Shown here: positions 35,180-42,412 of the stretch, piece by piece
Position numbering within the stretch: the stretch's first letter is position 1
How the letters are laid out: each line of letters begins with the position of its first letter
Assembly (NCBI GenBank): GCA_902786245.1
Contig: CADABS010000015.1
Coordinates: 1 to 42,502, forward strand
DNA from: an uncultured Erysipelotrichaceae bacterium
GTDB taxonomy: Bacteria; Bacillota_I; Bacilli_A; Erysipelotrichales; Erysipelotrichaceae
Length of the DNA: 42,502 bases
Direction: 5' to 3'
The notes under the pieces: model-generated
Databases searched by the model: none
The model's input: the letters and a program-made list of their open reading frames with translations, nothing else
What the model was told of the DNA's origin: nothing
Program-made: the position numbers and the translations under genes

Positions 35180-36103
35180 ATGTGCCTTGGAAAGCTTGAC
35201 GGAAAGAATCGCATCAATTGCACTGTATCCGCTGAACACCATCACAGGCAGTTCATCAATGGCCTCAAGATTTTTCTCAATCAGATTTCTGCATTCATCG
35301 GCTTTGCCGTGATCCAGATATCCCTTCAGCACAATATACTGATTCCGCATATCATGGCGCAGTTCCCGCAATGCGTTTTCTTTGTCTTTCTGACTGTTTT
35401 CAAACTCCCTGACGGATTTCAGTTCCAGCGCAAGTTCCGAATGGATCTGTTCTTTCATATGATCCAGGGAAGACTGACTGAAAACAAAATAGGAGATGAC
35501 CGATACCAGCCACAGCAGAATATTCACCGCAATAAATATCCTGTATCTCGGGTCTGCGTTATAGATGATGGTTTCATTGAAAATGATCGCGTATGCAAGA
35601 ATGACAAATATCACTATAAAAGCGCCTGAATACCTGGACTGCAGCGATTTATATCTGGAAGAATATCTGTTTGTGATCATCAATATGAGAAATACCAGCA
35701 GTCTGCTGGACCAGAAAATATAACTGTATGCATCTGAATTCATGAATTCAGACAATGATGACATACCGGAGAAAACATAGTGCATATCCATGCAGAAATC
35801 ACTGCATATCGAAAGCGTATTGTTCCAGAACAGTGCGTAAATAATCAGATTTGCCGCAGATACTTTATCTCTTGACCGCTGAAACAGATACATCATGACG
35901 GCCATGACGGCCATCGGTAAAAGTATCAGAAAAGACTCAAAAAAAACAAACACATTCATTGCCGTGATCATTCCCGCAAACACCGCCGTAAAGCAGATGA
36001 CATAGCTGAAACGGTTTGCCCCTTTGAATTCCATATATGATGCTGTACAGAGCGCGTAAAGAAAACTTTCAATCAGATTCTGCAGAATGCTCAATAGTTC
36101 CAC
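34823..36103 (-). CDS. AgrC-like (HPK10) sensor histidine kinase
   Basis: 426 residues, GTG start at 36103 with AAAGGAG eight bases upstream. The first 210 residues contain about six membrane helices and no large external domain, the layout of peptide-pheromone receptors. The dimerisation helix carries RHDMRNQY with phosphoacceptor H250. The ATPase has the N-box LGNLLDNALENN and the G-box HGIGLKSV of the GHKL fold. It lies five bases after the LytTR regulator gene at 36109-36795, its likely partner. Its last 357 bases are overlapped in antisense by the other regulator. No agrB or agrD is visible, so the signal is unknown. Confidence 0.9.
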   Translation of the reverse strand: MELLSILQNLIESFLYALCTASYMEFKGANRFSYVICFTAVFAGMITAMNVFVFFESFLILLPMAVMAVMMYLFQRSRDKVSAANLIIYALFWNNTLSICSDFCMDMHYVFSGMSSLSEFMNSDAYSYIFWSSRLLVFLILMITNRYSSRYKSLQSRYSGAFIVIFVILAYAIIFNETIIYNADPRYRIFIAVNILLWLVSVISYFVFSQSSLDHMKEQIHSELALELKSVREFENSQKDKENALRELRHDMRNQYIVLKGYLDHGKADECRNLIEKNLEAIDELPVMVFSGYSAIDAILSVKLSKAHSSGIKTLYSVHLPPGMTQEMEYDIAVILGNLLDNALENNTVRTDHPYIHLKAEGSDAVFITVANTTYNSDFRTKKKDAYEHGIGLKSVQSLCDMHHGSLNIQIRDGICTAVAILNNTA

Positions 36104-36108
36104 TGCTG

Positions 36109-36795
36109 TTACTCCTTTGTATAATAATAGTACTTTTCCAAAAATCCCTTACTGTATTTCCCCGTTATGACCAGCGGCTCCGCTGATCCTGCAAGTGCAA
36201 ACATTCCGTCCGGCATGCGCCTGACATAGAGCAGATTAACCAGTTCCCACGCATTGTTCCTGGCAAACCGTTCTCCCAGCACATGACCGTATCTGCGCAG
36301 AAATCCGGACAATGACTGTTTCACCTGCAGTTTTTCCTTCCCGTAATGGATGGTCAGTGTATTCCTGCTTACGGTAATATGCACAATCCTGCTGATATAC
36401 AGTCTTCTCTCCTGGCGGCTGATCCGGATATGTATTGCCGCATTCATTTCCATGCAGTACTGTCTGAACACTTTCACCAGATCCCTCTGCATATATTTCT
36501 TATCGATAAAGCTGTACGGCCTGAACATGAACGAATCCGTGATCAGTTCACTGTGCGAAGATAAAAAAACGATCCTGCAGGAGGCAGGAAGACGCTGACT
36601 GTAAACAAACCCGTTTATATCGGGCATTGCAATATCCAGAAAAATGAGTTCCGATTTCATGACGCATTCCGGAGACGGCGCATGTGAAAATGACCTGATA
36701 TCGATCTTCAGATGCAGTGTTTCTTCAACACTGCGGATACAGTATTCAAAAAGGCGCAGAAAATCCGCGTCGTCATCAATCACACTGATCCGCAT
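36109..36795 (-). CDS. LytTR-family response regulator
   Basis: 228 residues. Receiver domain with DDDAD at 7-11, phosphoacceptor D54 in IFLDIAMPD, and SFIDKKYM with the conserved Lys. Residues about 125-225 form a LytTR domain (RRLYISRIVHITVSRNTLTI through LVITGKYSKGFLEKYY). The ATG shares a base with the stop of the XRE gene (TAATG), and the kinase follows by five bases, so XRE, regulator and kinase are one operon. It probably binds the direct repeats at 38384-38413. Confidence 0.88.
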   Translation of the reverse strand: MRISVIDDDADFLRLFEYCIRSVEETLHLKIDIRSFSHAPSPECVMKSELIFLDIAMPDINGFVYSQRLPASCRIVFLSSHSELITDSFMFRPYSFIDKKYMQRDLVKVFRQYCMEMNAAIHIRISRQERRLYISRIVHITVSRNTLTIHYGKEKLQVKQSLSGFLRRYGHVLGERFARNNAWELVNLLYVRRMPDGMFALAGSAEPLVITGKYSKGFLEKYYYYTKE

Positions 36796-37133
36796 TATTT
36801 TTTATTAAACACAGCATCAATGATCTGCTGTACTCTGACATATACATCTGTATCCGATGTACTGATCTCGACAATCAGTTTCTGTTCCTCACCCGGTTCA
36901 CTGTTATACGGAAACAGCGCATTGATATCCGCGCGCAGGAGTCTTGAAAGATTGTATGCGTGGATCAGTGTCGGAACATCCTGCCGGTTTTCCCATTTGC
37001 TTACCAGTGCCTTGGACACATGCAGCGCATCTGCGATTTCCTGCTGAGAAAGACCCGCCATACTGCGGATCTCTTCCAATCTGTTTACCGGTGCAAGTTC
37101 ACCGGATTTTCTGTCCCAATACAGGAGCTTCAT
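36795..37133 (-). CDS. XRE-family transcriptional regulator, copy 1
   Basis: 112 residues from the ATG at 37133 (a GTG one codon upstream is possible). The helix-turn-helix is at about 18-75: RLEEIRSMAGLSQQEIADAL then HVSKALVSKWENRQ, the standard Cro/CI layout. The C-terminal 40 residues are acidic and strand-forming. It is about three-quarters identical to copy 2 (38465-38818), and the DNA upstream is nearly the same. It heads the operon with the LytTR regulator and kinase and probably represses it. Confidence 0.9.
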   Translation of the reverse strand: MKLLYWDRKSGELAPVNRLEEIRSMAGLSQQEIADALHVSKALVSKWENRQDVPTLIHAYNLSRLLRADINALFPYNSEPGEEQKLIVEISTSDTDVYVRVQQIIDAVFNKK

Positions 37134-37183
37134 CACTTCTGATGATATATGCTTGCATGTACATTTGTATAGTTTACATATGT
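37131..37183. repeat. Upstream operator/promoter block of XRE copy 1
   Basis: The 53 bases up to and including the ATG match the block before XRE copy 2 (38816-38868) at all but about five positions, with identical spacing between the palindrome ACATATGT and the start codon. Conservation outside coding sequence suggests a shared operator for the XRE proteins. Confidence 0.75.
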
Positions 37184-37210
37184 TAAGTATGAATGTTTCT
37201 GTATTTGCTT

Positions 37211-37248
37211 AAAAAAAGACTTTGGAATTTCAGTATTCCAAAATCTTT
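37211..37248 (-). terminator. Terminator of the membrane/secreted protein operon
   Basis: TTTGGAAT/ATTCCAAA with a six-base loop and extra pairs below a mismatch; seven T follow on the minus strand. About 40 bases after the stop at 37286. Confidence 0.8.
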
Positions 37249-37285
37249 TAGCACTGAGTAATATGATTATTTCTGTTATCCGGTA

Positions 37286-37963
37286 TTACGCGGTGAAGAA
37301 ATTTGCATATGCAGATGATCCTTTTGGAACAAACAACCGGAGTCTGCATGTTGAAGAGAACCCTGAATTTGTCTTAACGAATTGATATGTTGCATACGCC
37401 GGATTATAACTATCCGCATTTGCGCGATTAATTGTCAGTGATTCCGAAGAAACCGTTATCCCTATAGCATAGAACGTATTATCGTATACATTTGTTATCT
37501 TCCCGGAATCATGCGTTCCTTGAAAATCCGCATAAAAATATGCTGATAGATTCACCGTTGAATAGGAAACCTTTGCACCGGTCCAGGCGTACCAATATGT
37601 TGATGACTGATAGTTGCCGTCACTGATCGACGCAGGCACTGTAGTTCTGAGCAATTGACCTCCGGTGATCTCGATTCGTTTAGCAGAACCGTCAGGATAA
37701 TTGTACTGCTCTGTATAGTTTCCATAATTATCCCATCCAACTGAAGAAGGTTTCATAATATTGAAGAGAGGATTATCACAGTCAAGTGTTTTCCCCGCAT
37801 TGATTTTTTCCAGCAACTGAGATTGTTTTTCAATAGGAACGTTTAAATCATTCATCGTTCCAAAAATATCAAACCCATTTGAACTATCTTTGAACTCATA
37901 ATCCGCATGTACCTTGACATTACTGATCATACAGATGCCAATAAGCATCATAATTACATGCAA
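37286..37963 (-). CDS. Secreted protein of unknown function, with possible frameshift in its signal peptide
   Basis: About 200 mature residues after a hydrophobic segment (VIMMLIGICMISNVKVHA, likely cleaved after HA). The mature part is rich in S, Y, T and N with no Cys pair or known motif that I recognise. The only in-frame starts are TTG at 37963 or later ATGs, without ribosome binding sites. An ATG at 37985, four bases past the stop of the upstream gene, would give a classic MK-initiated signal peptide if the five-A run at 37978-37982 had four A. This suggests a frameshift mutation, slippage or sequencing error. Second gene of a LytTR-type-promoter operon. Confidence 0.7.
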   Translation of the reverse strand: MHVIMMLIGICMISNVKVHADYEFKDSSNGFDIFGTMNDLNVPIEKQSQLLEKINAGKTLDCDNPLFNIMKPSSVGWDNYGNYTEQYNYPDGSAKRIEITGGQLLRTTVPASISDGNYQSSTYWYAWTGAKVSYSTVNLSAYFYADFQGTHDSGKITNVYDNTFYAIGITVSSESLTINRANADSYNPAYATYQFVKTNSGFSSTCRLRLFVPKGSSAYANFFTA

Positions 37964-37987
37964 ATCTGCATATATTATTTTTCATTA

Positions 37988-38284
37988 TTACGCCCGTTCT
38001 ATTTTTCTCAATTTTAATAGCAGTACACATCCGATCCAGCAGATACTGTAACATAAGAATCCAAGAATGATCTCAATCAACAATGCAGCAGTTTCAAGAT
38101 TCCGTAATGACAGATATAGTAGTATTGTATTCAAAATTGAATATATTATTGATGCATATAACAGAACTTTGCTGTATTGCGGCTGAAATCTTATGATCAT
38201 AGATTCAAAAGCCATCACTGCACAAAAGACAATAAACTGCTTTATCAAAATATCCGCTATAAAAACAAACAACTCTTCAACCAT
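37988..38284 (-). CDS. Small membrane protein of unknown function
   Basis: 98 residues with three predicted membrane helices (about 5-27, 38-60, 66-90) and a short basic tail LRKIERA. GAGGT lies seven bases before the ATG. It is the first gene behind the LytTR-type promoter and is followed directly by the secreted protein gene. Size and position suit an immunity, export or processing partner, but there is no AgrB-like Cys/His motif and I cannot name the family. Confidence 0.7.
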   Translation of the reverse strand: MVEELFVFIADILIKQFIVFCAVMAFESMIIRFQPQYSKVLLYASIIYSILNTILLYLSLRNLETAALLIEIILGFLCYSICWIGCVLLLKLRKIERA

Positions 38285-38344
38285 GATTCACCTCAAGTTA
38301 TTATCTGAAGCTCTTCGCAGGCCTGCTTTTAACCGGTCATAATT

Positions 38345-38373
38345 GTATTATCACTTTTAGTAGATATATGCAA
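38345..38373 (-). promoter_or_regulatory. Promoter of the membrane/secreted protein operon
   Basis: TTGCAT (38368-38373), a 17-bp spacer and TAATAC (38345-38350) on the minus strand, with the direct repeat at 38384-38413 immediately upstream. Confidence 0.65.
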
Positions 38374-38383
38374 CATTTCGTGC

Positions 38384-38413
38384 ATGAACTGTCGGAAATT
38401 TGTCATGAGTTGC
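38384..38413 (-). promoter_or_regulatory. Direct repeat of LytTR-binding type
   Basis: On the minus strand ACAGTTCAT (38384-38392) fits the LytTR site consensus at every position, and GCAACTCAT (38405-38413) is a 6-of-9 copy exactly 21 bases, two helical turns, upstream. A pair of this spacing just above a -35 is how AgrA- and PlnC-type regulators activate promoters. Confidence 0.6.
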
Positions 38414-38464
38414 ACGTATAACCGCAAAACAGCATTCATCCGCTGATAAAAAGAAGCGATTCAA

Positions 38465-38818
38465 TTATTTACGGGTAATCGTGAGATGTTCTCCGAACAC
38501 AGCATCAATGATCTGCTGTACTCTGACATATGCTTCTGTATTGGCTGTACTGATCTCGATGATCAGTTTTTCTTCCTCCGGTTCACTGTTATACGGAAAA
38601 ATCTCATTGATATCCGCACCCAGAAGTCTTGAAAGATTGTATGCGTTGATCAGGGTCGGAACATCCTTGCGCTTTTCCCAATTTCCGACCGTTTTCTCGG
38701 GTACATGCAGCTCATCTGCGATTTGCCGCTGAGAAAGACCCGCCATACTGCGGATCTCTTCCAGTCTGTTTTCCGGCGCAGGTTTGCCGGATTTTCTGTT
38801 CCAATGCAGGATTTTCAT
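38465..38818 (-). CDS. XRE-family transcriptional regulator, copy 2
   Basis: 117 residues from the ATG at 38818. The helix-turn-helix at about 18-75 (RLEEIRSMAGLSQRQIADEL then HVPEKTVGNWEKRK) differs from copy 1 mainly in the recognition helix (PEKTVGNW versus SKALVSKW), so the two may read different sites or compete. The C-terminal region is conserved (RVQQIIDAVF) and then extended by EHLTITRK. It sits upstream of, and in the same direction as, the membrane/secreted protein operon. Confidence 0.88.
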   Translation of the reverse strand: MKILHWNRKSGKPAPENRLEEIRSMAGLSQRQIADELHVPEKTVGNWEKRKDVPTLINAYNLSRLLGADINEIFPYNSEPEEEKLIIEISTANTEAYVRVQQIIDAVFGEHLTITRK

Positions 38819-38868
38819 CACTTCTGATGATATATGTCCGCATATACATTTGTATAGTTGACATATGT
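38816..38868. repeat. Upstream operator/promoter block of XRE copy 2
   Basis: Near-identical to 37131-37183, including the palindrome ACATATGT at 38861-38868 and the invariant ATCATCAGAAGTGATG at the start codon. Confidence 0.75.
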
Positions 38869-38910
38869 CTACTATCCGTTGAGATGACAGGCAGATACCA
38901 TCCGTTCAGA

Positions 38911-38936
38911 AAGAAAACCCGCATTTTCTGCGGGGT
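38911..38936 (-). terminator. Terminator of the HAD-RNase-inhibitor operon
   Basis: CCCGCA/TGCGGG with a five-base loop followed by TTTTCTTTC on the minus strand, three bases after the barstar stop. Confidence 0.75.
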
Positions 38937-38938
38937 GC

Positions 38939-39211
38939 TTACTTATAGACGATATGCAGAGCAGGGTTGTCTCTGACTGCTTCCGAGATGACTCTGAATA
39001 CCTTATAGGCATATTCATCATTCAGGATTTCCTGCATGATCTCTCTGTTGACAACAAAATCGACCGGAAGTGCCTCTTCACTGAGGCAGTCATTCAGCGC
39101 ATCGAGATTTCTGCCGAAGTAGTCTTCAAATTCGAATAGCTCCATGAAATAATCGCTCATCTTTTCCCGGTCTGTCATCCGTTCCGGTTCAAGACGTATT
39201 TTTCTTGCCAT
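38939..39211 (-). CDS. Barstar-family RNase inhibitor
   Basis: 90 residues. The barstar signature YFGRNLDALNDCL is at 31-43; D37 and D41 correspond to barstar D35 and D39, which plug the barnase active site, while barstar W38 is Asn here. I start at 39211 (MARKIRL), which has AAGGAG nine bases upstream and lies one base after the RNase stop; the longer frame is the RNase gene read out of frame. It should protect the producer by tight binding of the neighbouring RNase, and being cytoplasmic it would guard against unexported enzyme. Confidence 0.88.
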   Translation of the reverse strand: MARKIRLEPERMTDREKMSDYFMELFEFEDYFGRNLDALNDCLSEEALPVDFVVNREIMQEILNDEYAYKVFRVISEAVRDNPALHIVYK

Positions 39212-39212
39212 A

Positions 39213-39806
39213 TCAGGAATCTCCTTCGTAGAGCTGTACAAATGATTCATAGTGATCATTGGTGTAGTAGACATCTCCTGCCTCTGTATAGATGATGCGT
39301 TTGGCACCTCTGCTCTTTGCGCCCAATGTACCGATATCGCATTCATAATAATCTTCATCTATATCCGGCAGATGCCCTTCATTGTTTCCGAACCGGTCGC
39401 CGCCGATACACATACCCGGTATGACTTTATACAGCGGTCCGCTGCTCCATCCTTTCTTTCTGGCTTCTCTTTTTGTCATATAGTTGGAAGGCAGATGATG
39501 ATAGGTATAGATATACAGCGCAACTTCATCCTTGGTATCGTATTGCCCGTCTTCGTCGATCGCTGCTTCCGGCGCAGGTTCCGGGTCTGTTTCCGGTACT
39601 GTAACGGGTTCCGGTTCAGGTGCAGGCTCCGGATCTGTTTCCGGCACCGTGACAGGTTCAGGTTCCGGTTCAGGATCGGTATTGACCGCCGGATCATTGA
39701 TCACGGGTTCCGGATCTGCCGGCGGTGCGGAAGGTCTGAGAACCAGATAGCCGAGTATTAGCAGTATGCCGAGCAGCGGCAGTAAGAATTTCTTTATACG
39801 TTCCAT
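39213..39806 (-). CDS. Barnase-family ribonuclease with membrane anchor and Pro/Glu-rich stalk
   Basis: 197 residues. A hydrophobic segment (about 7-23) acts as signal or anchor. Residues 28-82 are a stalk of DPEPEPEPVTVPET-like repeats. Residues about 85-195 are a barnase-type RNase: YHHLPSNYMTKREARKKGW, GGDRFGNNEGHLP, ECDIGT, and NDHYESF. K112, E155, R166, R170 and H185 align with barnase K27, E73, R83, R87 and H102, so catalysis looks intact. N142 stands where barnase has R59, which binds guanine and barstar. No ribosome binding site; the start overlaps the HAD gene by 13 bases, implying coupling. Confidence 0.87.
   Translation of the reverse strand: MERIKKFLLPLLGILLILGYLVLRPSAPPADPEPVINDPAVNTDPEPEPEPVTVPETDPEPAPEPEPVTVPETDPEPAPEAAIDEDGQYDTKDEVALYIYTYHHLPSNYMTKREARKKGWSSGPLYKVIPGMCIGGDRFGNNEGHLPDIDEDYYECDIGTLGAKSRGAKRIIYTEAGDVYYTNDHYESFVQLYEGDS
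39585..39680. repeat. Tandem repeat encoding the RNase stalk
   Basis: Two adjacent diverged units of about 50 bases encode EPVTVPETDPEPAPEP twice. Length variation by slippage is possible. Confidence 0.7.
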
Positions 39807-40471
39807 TCGTCATGTACCAGGAACATGTCCCGGATCTCCTCAAAGTCATGTACTTTTTTTACATCATACAGCGTTTCTGTACGTCTTTCGTAACAGTACC
39901 ATACCGGCAGCATGCCCGCATTATATGCGCCGAGTACATCCGTATGGAATGTATCGCCGATAAATGCAACCTCAGAGGTATACAGGCCGAGATCCTCTGC
40001 CGCATGCAGGAAGATCTCCGGATCCGGCTTGGAAAAACCAAGATCCCCGGACGCAATAACGGTATGGCAGTATCTCCTCAATCCCAGTGTATCGATCTTG
40101 CGGTTCTGCGAAGGACCGTCGCCGTTTGTAATAATACCGATCCTGTATTTCTTCTTCAGTTCCGGCAGGGTTTCCAGCATGCCCGGCATAGCGACCTGGT
40201 ACAGATAGAATTCATCTCTCCATCTCTGTTCCCACTGCTTTACATTCAGATTCGGACAGTAATTCGCTTTCATCTGTTCCAGCACATAGGATTTATGGGC
40301 AGTTCCGTATTCATCCCAGTACATGCAGCGCTGTACCATGCTTTCAAATTCAATGCTTTCATCGTCAAGATCCGGCCGGCATTCCTGCATGATATGACGG
40401 TACATGTGATATGCGGATTCATACCGCGCACTCAGTGTTCCGTCATAATCGAATAATATTCCTTGAATCAT
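39794..40471 (-). CDS. HAD-superfamily hydrolase (YjjG-like)
   Basis: 225 residues. Motif I is DYDGTL with D8 and D10, motif II IITNGD, motif III the Lys in SKPDPEIF, and motif IV GDTFHTD, all intact. A helical cap lies between motifs I and II. Expected to dephosphorylate a nucleotide or small phosphate ester in the cytoplasm. AGGAG lies seven bases before the ATG. It is first in the operon and overlaps the RNase gene by 13 bases; whether it acts on RNase products is speculation. Confidence 0.88.
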   Translation of the reverse strand: MIQGILFDYDGTLSARYESAYHMYRHIMQECRPDLDDESIEFESMVQRCMYWDEYGTAHKSYVLEQMKANYCPNLNVKQWEQRWRDEFYLYQVAMPGMLETLPELKKKYRIGIITNGDGPSQNRKIDTLGLRRYCHTVIASGDLGFSKPDPEIFLHAAEDLGLYTSEVAFIGDTFHTDVLGAYNAGMLPVWYCYERRTETLYDVKKVHDFEEIRDMFLVHDEWNV

Positions 40472-40497
40472 ACATACGCTCCTGCATTTACAGCAAA

Positions 40498-40527
40498 ATC
40501 ATACTATAGCCGCATAGGAAACGTAAA
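40498..40527 (-). promoter_or_regulatory. Promoter of the HAD-RNase-inhibitor operon
   Basis: TTTACG (40522-40527), an 18-bp spacer and TATGAT (40498-40503) on the minus strand, about 30 bases before the HAD start. Confidence 0.55.
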
Positions 40528-40573
40528 CAGATGCATACATCCGGAAGCCGCACCGGTGAAGATACGGCCTCTG

Positions 40574-42412
40574 TCATGCGCAAGCTTTTCTTTTCAGCAG
40601 GATCCATCCTGCCGCAAGAATCATCGCAAAGCCGGTAACATAATAGATGCCTGTGCCGATTCCGCCGGTATGAGGAAGCTCCACACCCGGGTTATTGGGA
40701 ACGGTGAGTGTATATACCTTATTTTCTGCATCATATGCCACCGCATCCGAAGTATATACCATGGCCCTGACCTGTTTTCCGGTTTCCTTATCTGTTTCCA
40801 CAGTGATCACGACATGTGATGACAGACCGATATAGCCTGCCGGTGCACTGTCTTCACTCAGATAATACGTACCGTCCATGAGACTGCCGAGATCGATCAC
40901 TCCGTTTTCATCGGTACGGATTTCTTTCAGACTGTTCACGGTCTGTGTATGCTCTTCATCCGCATACAGCGAGAAGACCGCATCCTTCAGCGATTCCCCT
41001 GTGATCATATCCGTCTTATGCAGCTTTACACGGACGTTTTTACTGTTGGGAACTGTCAGGATATATGTCAGTTCTCCGCTTTCCGCATCGGTTTCTTTTT
41101 TCAGCCAGCCTGTGTAATTCTGATTCAGAATTGTCACCGTGCCGTTCTTTCCGATGGTGAAATGCAGATCCTCCGCAATCGGTGTATAGCTGTCCGGTGC
41201 CTGTGTTTCCTGCAGATAATACGTACCTGCCGCAAGATCCATCGTGATCTGCGGAATCACGCCGTTTTCATCTGTTACCAGGTCTTCATAGCCTTCCAGA
41301 GGGTTATAGTCCTTTCTCGGATGTCCCTCATTGTCCAGGACTTCCCGATACAGCGCAAAATGCACATCCTGCAGTTTACTGTGTGTATTGCCGTCTTCTT
41401 TCAGTGCCTTCAGCGATACGGTCCGGTTGCGGATCGTGATCACTGCCGTCATGGAAGAATCCTCTTCGATCCAGTACAGATTTTTATCCACGCCGCTGAT
41501 TTCAACCGAATGATCCTCATTGACCGTAATTGTCATCGGGGCAGGCATTGCCGTATATCCCTTCGGTGTTTCCGTCTCTGTCAGGGTATAAGTGCCCGGA
41601 TTCAGATAGGCAATCGTAATCAGACCGTCTTCCTTTGATGTATAGGATTCTGCCGCAACATCCTTTCCCTGTCCGTCTTTCAGCGTAAATACCGCACCGG
41701 CAAGCTTTTCTTCATAATTCCATCTGCTCTTGTACAGCTTGATGCCCGGTCTGGAATTGGTAACGGTATCGGTACGGATGTTTTCGTTCTTTCCGGTTGA
41801 ATCTCCGACTTCATAGTGAACTGTATACGTAAAGCCGTCCTGATGCGTTCCGCTGGCAGGTGTACCGCCGATGACCAGCGTTTCGCCGTCATCGACCGGC
41901 GCAATACTGTCATAGGATGTTACTTTTCCTTCACTGTCCGTTACAGGATTTTCCAGTACGACTTCTCTGACAGTGTATTCCGGGAATACATGCGGTGTTC
42001 CCTGGGCATCCTTCAGATCCTGGAAGAAGTAATACAGTTCCGTTTCATCTGAATTCATTCTGCGGACGGTATTGTTTACAGGTTCATTATTGAGATATAC
42101 CGCGAAATAAATCGGATCGTGTTCCTGCATGAAGTCTGCATCTGTCCAGATCTTCTTCACCGTCAGACCCCAGCCCTTCTGGTTTCTGACTTCCACTTCC
42201 GGCGATTCATTGACCTGCATTGTTCCGCTGACCGGTGTACTCTGTTCCATCTGATGCCCTTCATCCACCCGGGCATAGCCGGTACTGTCCTGACGGGTAT
42301 ATCCGCGGGGGATATCCCTGTCTCTTTCTTCCGCCTTCCATTGCGTTCCGACGATCAGATCTCTGACCTCTACGGTATAATCCGCCGGAATATTGGATGC
42401 GGAGCCGTACAT
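40574..42412 (-). CDS. LPXTG-anchored surface protein with Cna_B/SpaA-type domains, 5' end missing
   Basis: 612 residues from the first ATG. Cna_B-type beta-sandwich domains occur at about 80-215 (GWGLTVKKIWTD), 220-320 (AGAVFTLKDGQG, YTLTETETPKGY), 330-425 (LQDVHFALYRE, YYLQETQAPDSY) and 450-560 (LKDAVFSLYADE, YYLSEDSAPAGY). The Lys and Glu positions suit internal isopeptide bonds. The C-terminus is a sorting signal: LPHTG at 579-583, a membrane helix and KRKACA. There is no signal peptide and no ribosome binding site at 42412; the frame stays open for 19 codons further to a TAA at 42470-42472. The true N-terminus is missing or frameshifted. Likely a pilin or adhesin. Confidence 0.82.
   Translation of the reverse strand: MYGSASNIPADYTVEVRDLIVGTQWKAEERDRDIPRGYTRQDSTGYARVDEGHQMEQSTPVSGTMQVNESPEVEVRNQKGWGLTVKKIWTDADFMQEHDPIYFAVYLNNEPVNNTVRRMNSDETELYYFFQDLKDAQGTPHVFPEYTVREVVLENPVTDSEGKVTSYDSIAPVDDGETLVIGGTPASGTHQDGFTYTVHYEVGDSTGKNENIRTDTVTNSRPGIKLYKSRWNYEEKLAGAVFTLKDGQGKDVAAESYTSKEDGLITIAYLNPGTYTLTETETPKGYTAMPAPMTITVNEDHSVEISGVDKNLYWIEEDSSMTAVITIRNRTVSLKALKEDGNTHSKLQDVHFALYREVLDNEGHPRKDYNPLEGYEDLVTDENGVIPQITMDLAAGTYYLQETQAPDSYTPIAEDLHFTIGKNGTVTILNQNYTGWLKKETDAESGELTYILTVPNSKNVRVKLHKTDMITGESLKDAVFSLYADEEHTQTVNSLKEIRTDENGVIDLGSLMDGTYYLSEDSAPAGYIGLSSHVVITVETDKETGKQVRAMVYTSDAVAYDAENKVYTLTVPNNPGVELPHTGGIGTGIYYVTGFAMILAAGWILLKRKACA

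Noticed and set aside
37988-38284. Small membrane protein as AgrB
   Set aside because: It is too short and lacks the catalytic His and Cys of AgrB peptidases, and no AgrD-like peptide gene lies next to it.
39585-39680. Repeats in the RNase gene as a CRISPR array
   Set aside because: Only two diverged, adjacent units that stay in frame and encode a Pro/Glu linker; there are no spacers and no cas genes.
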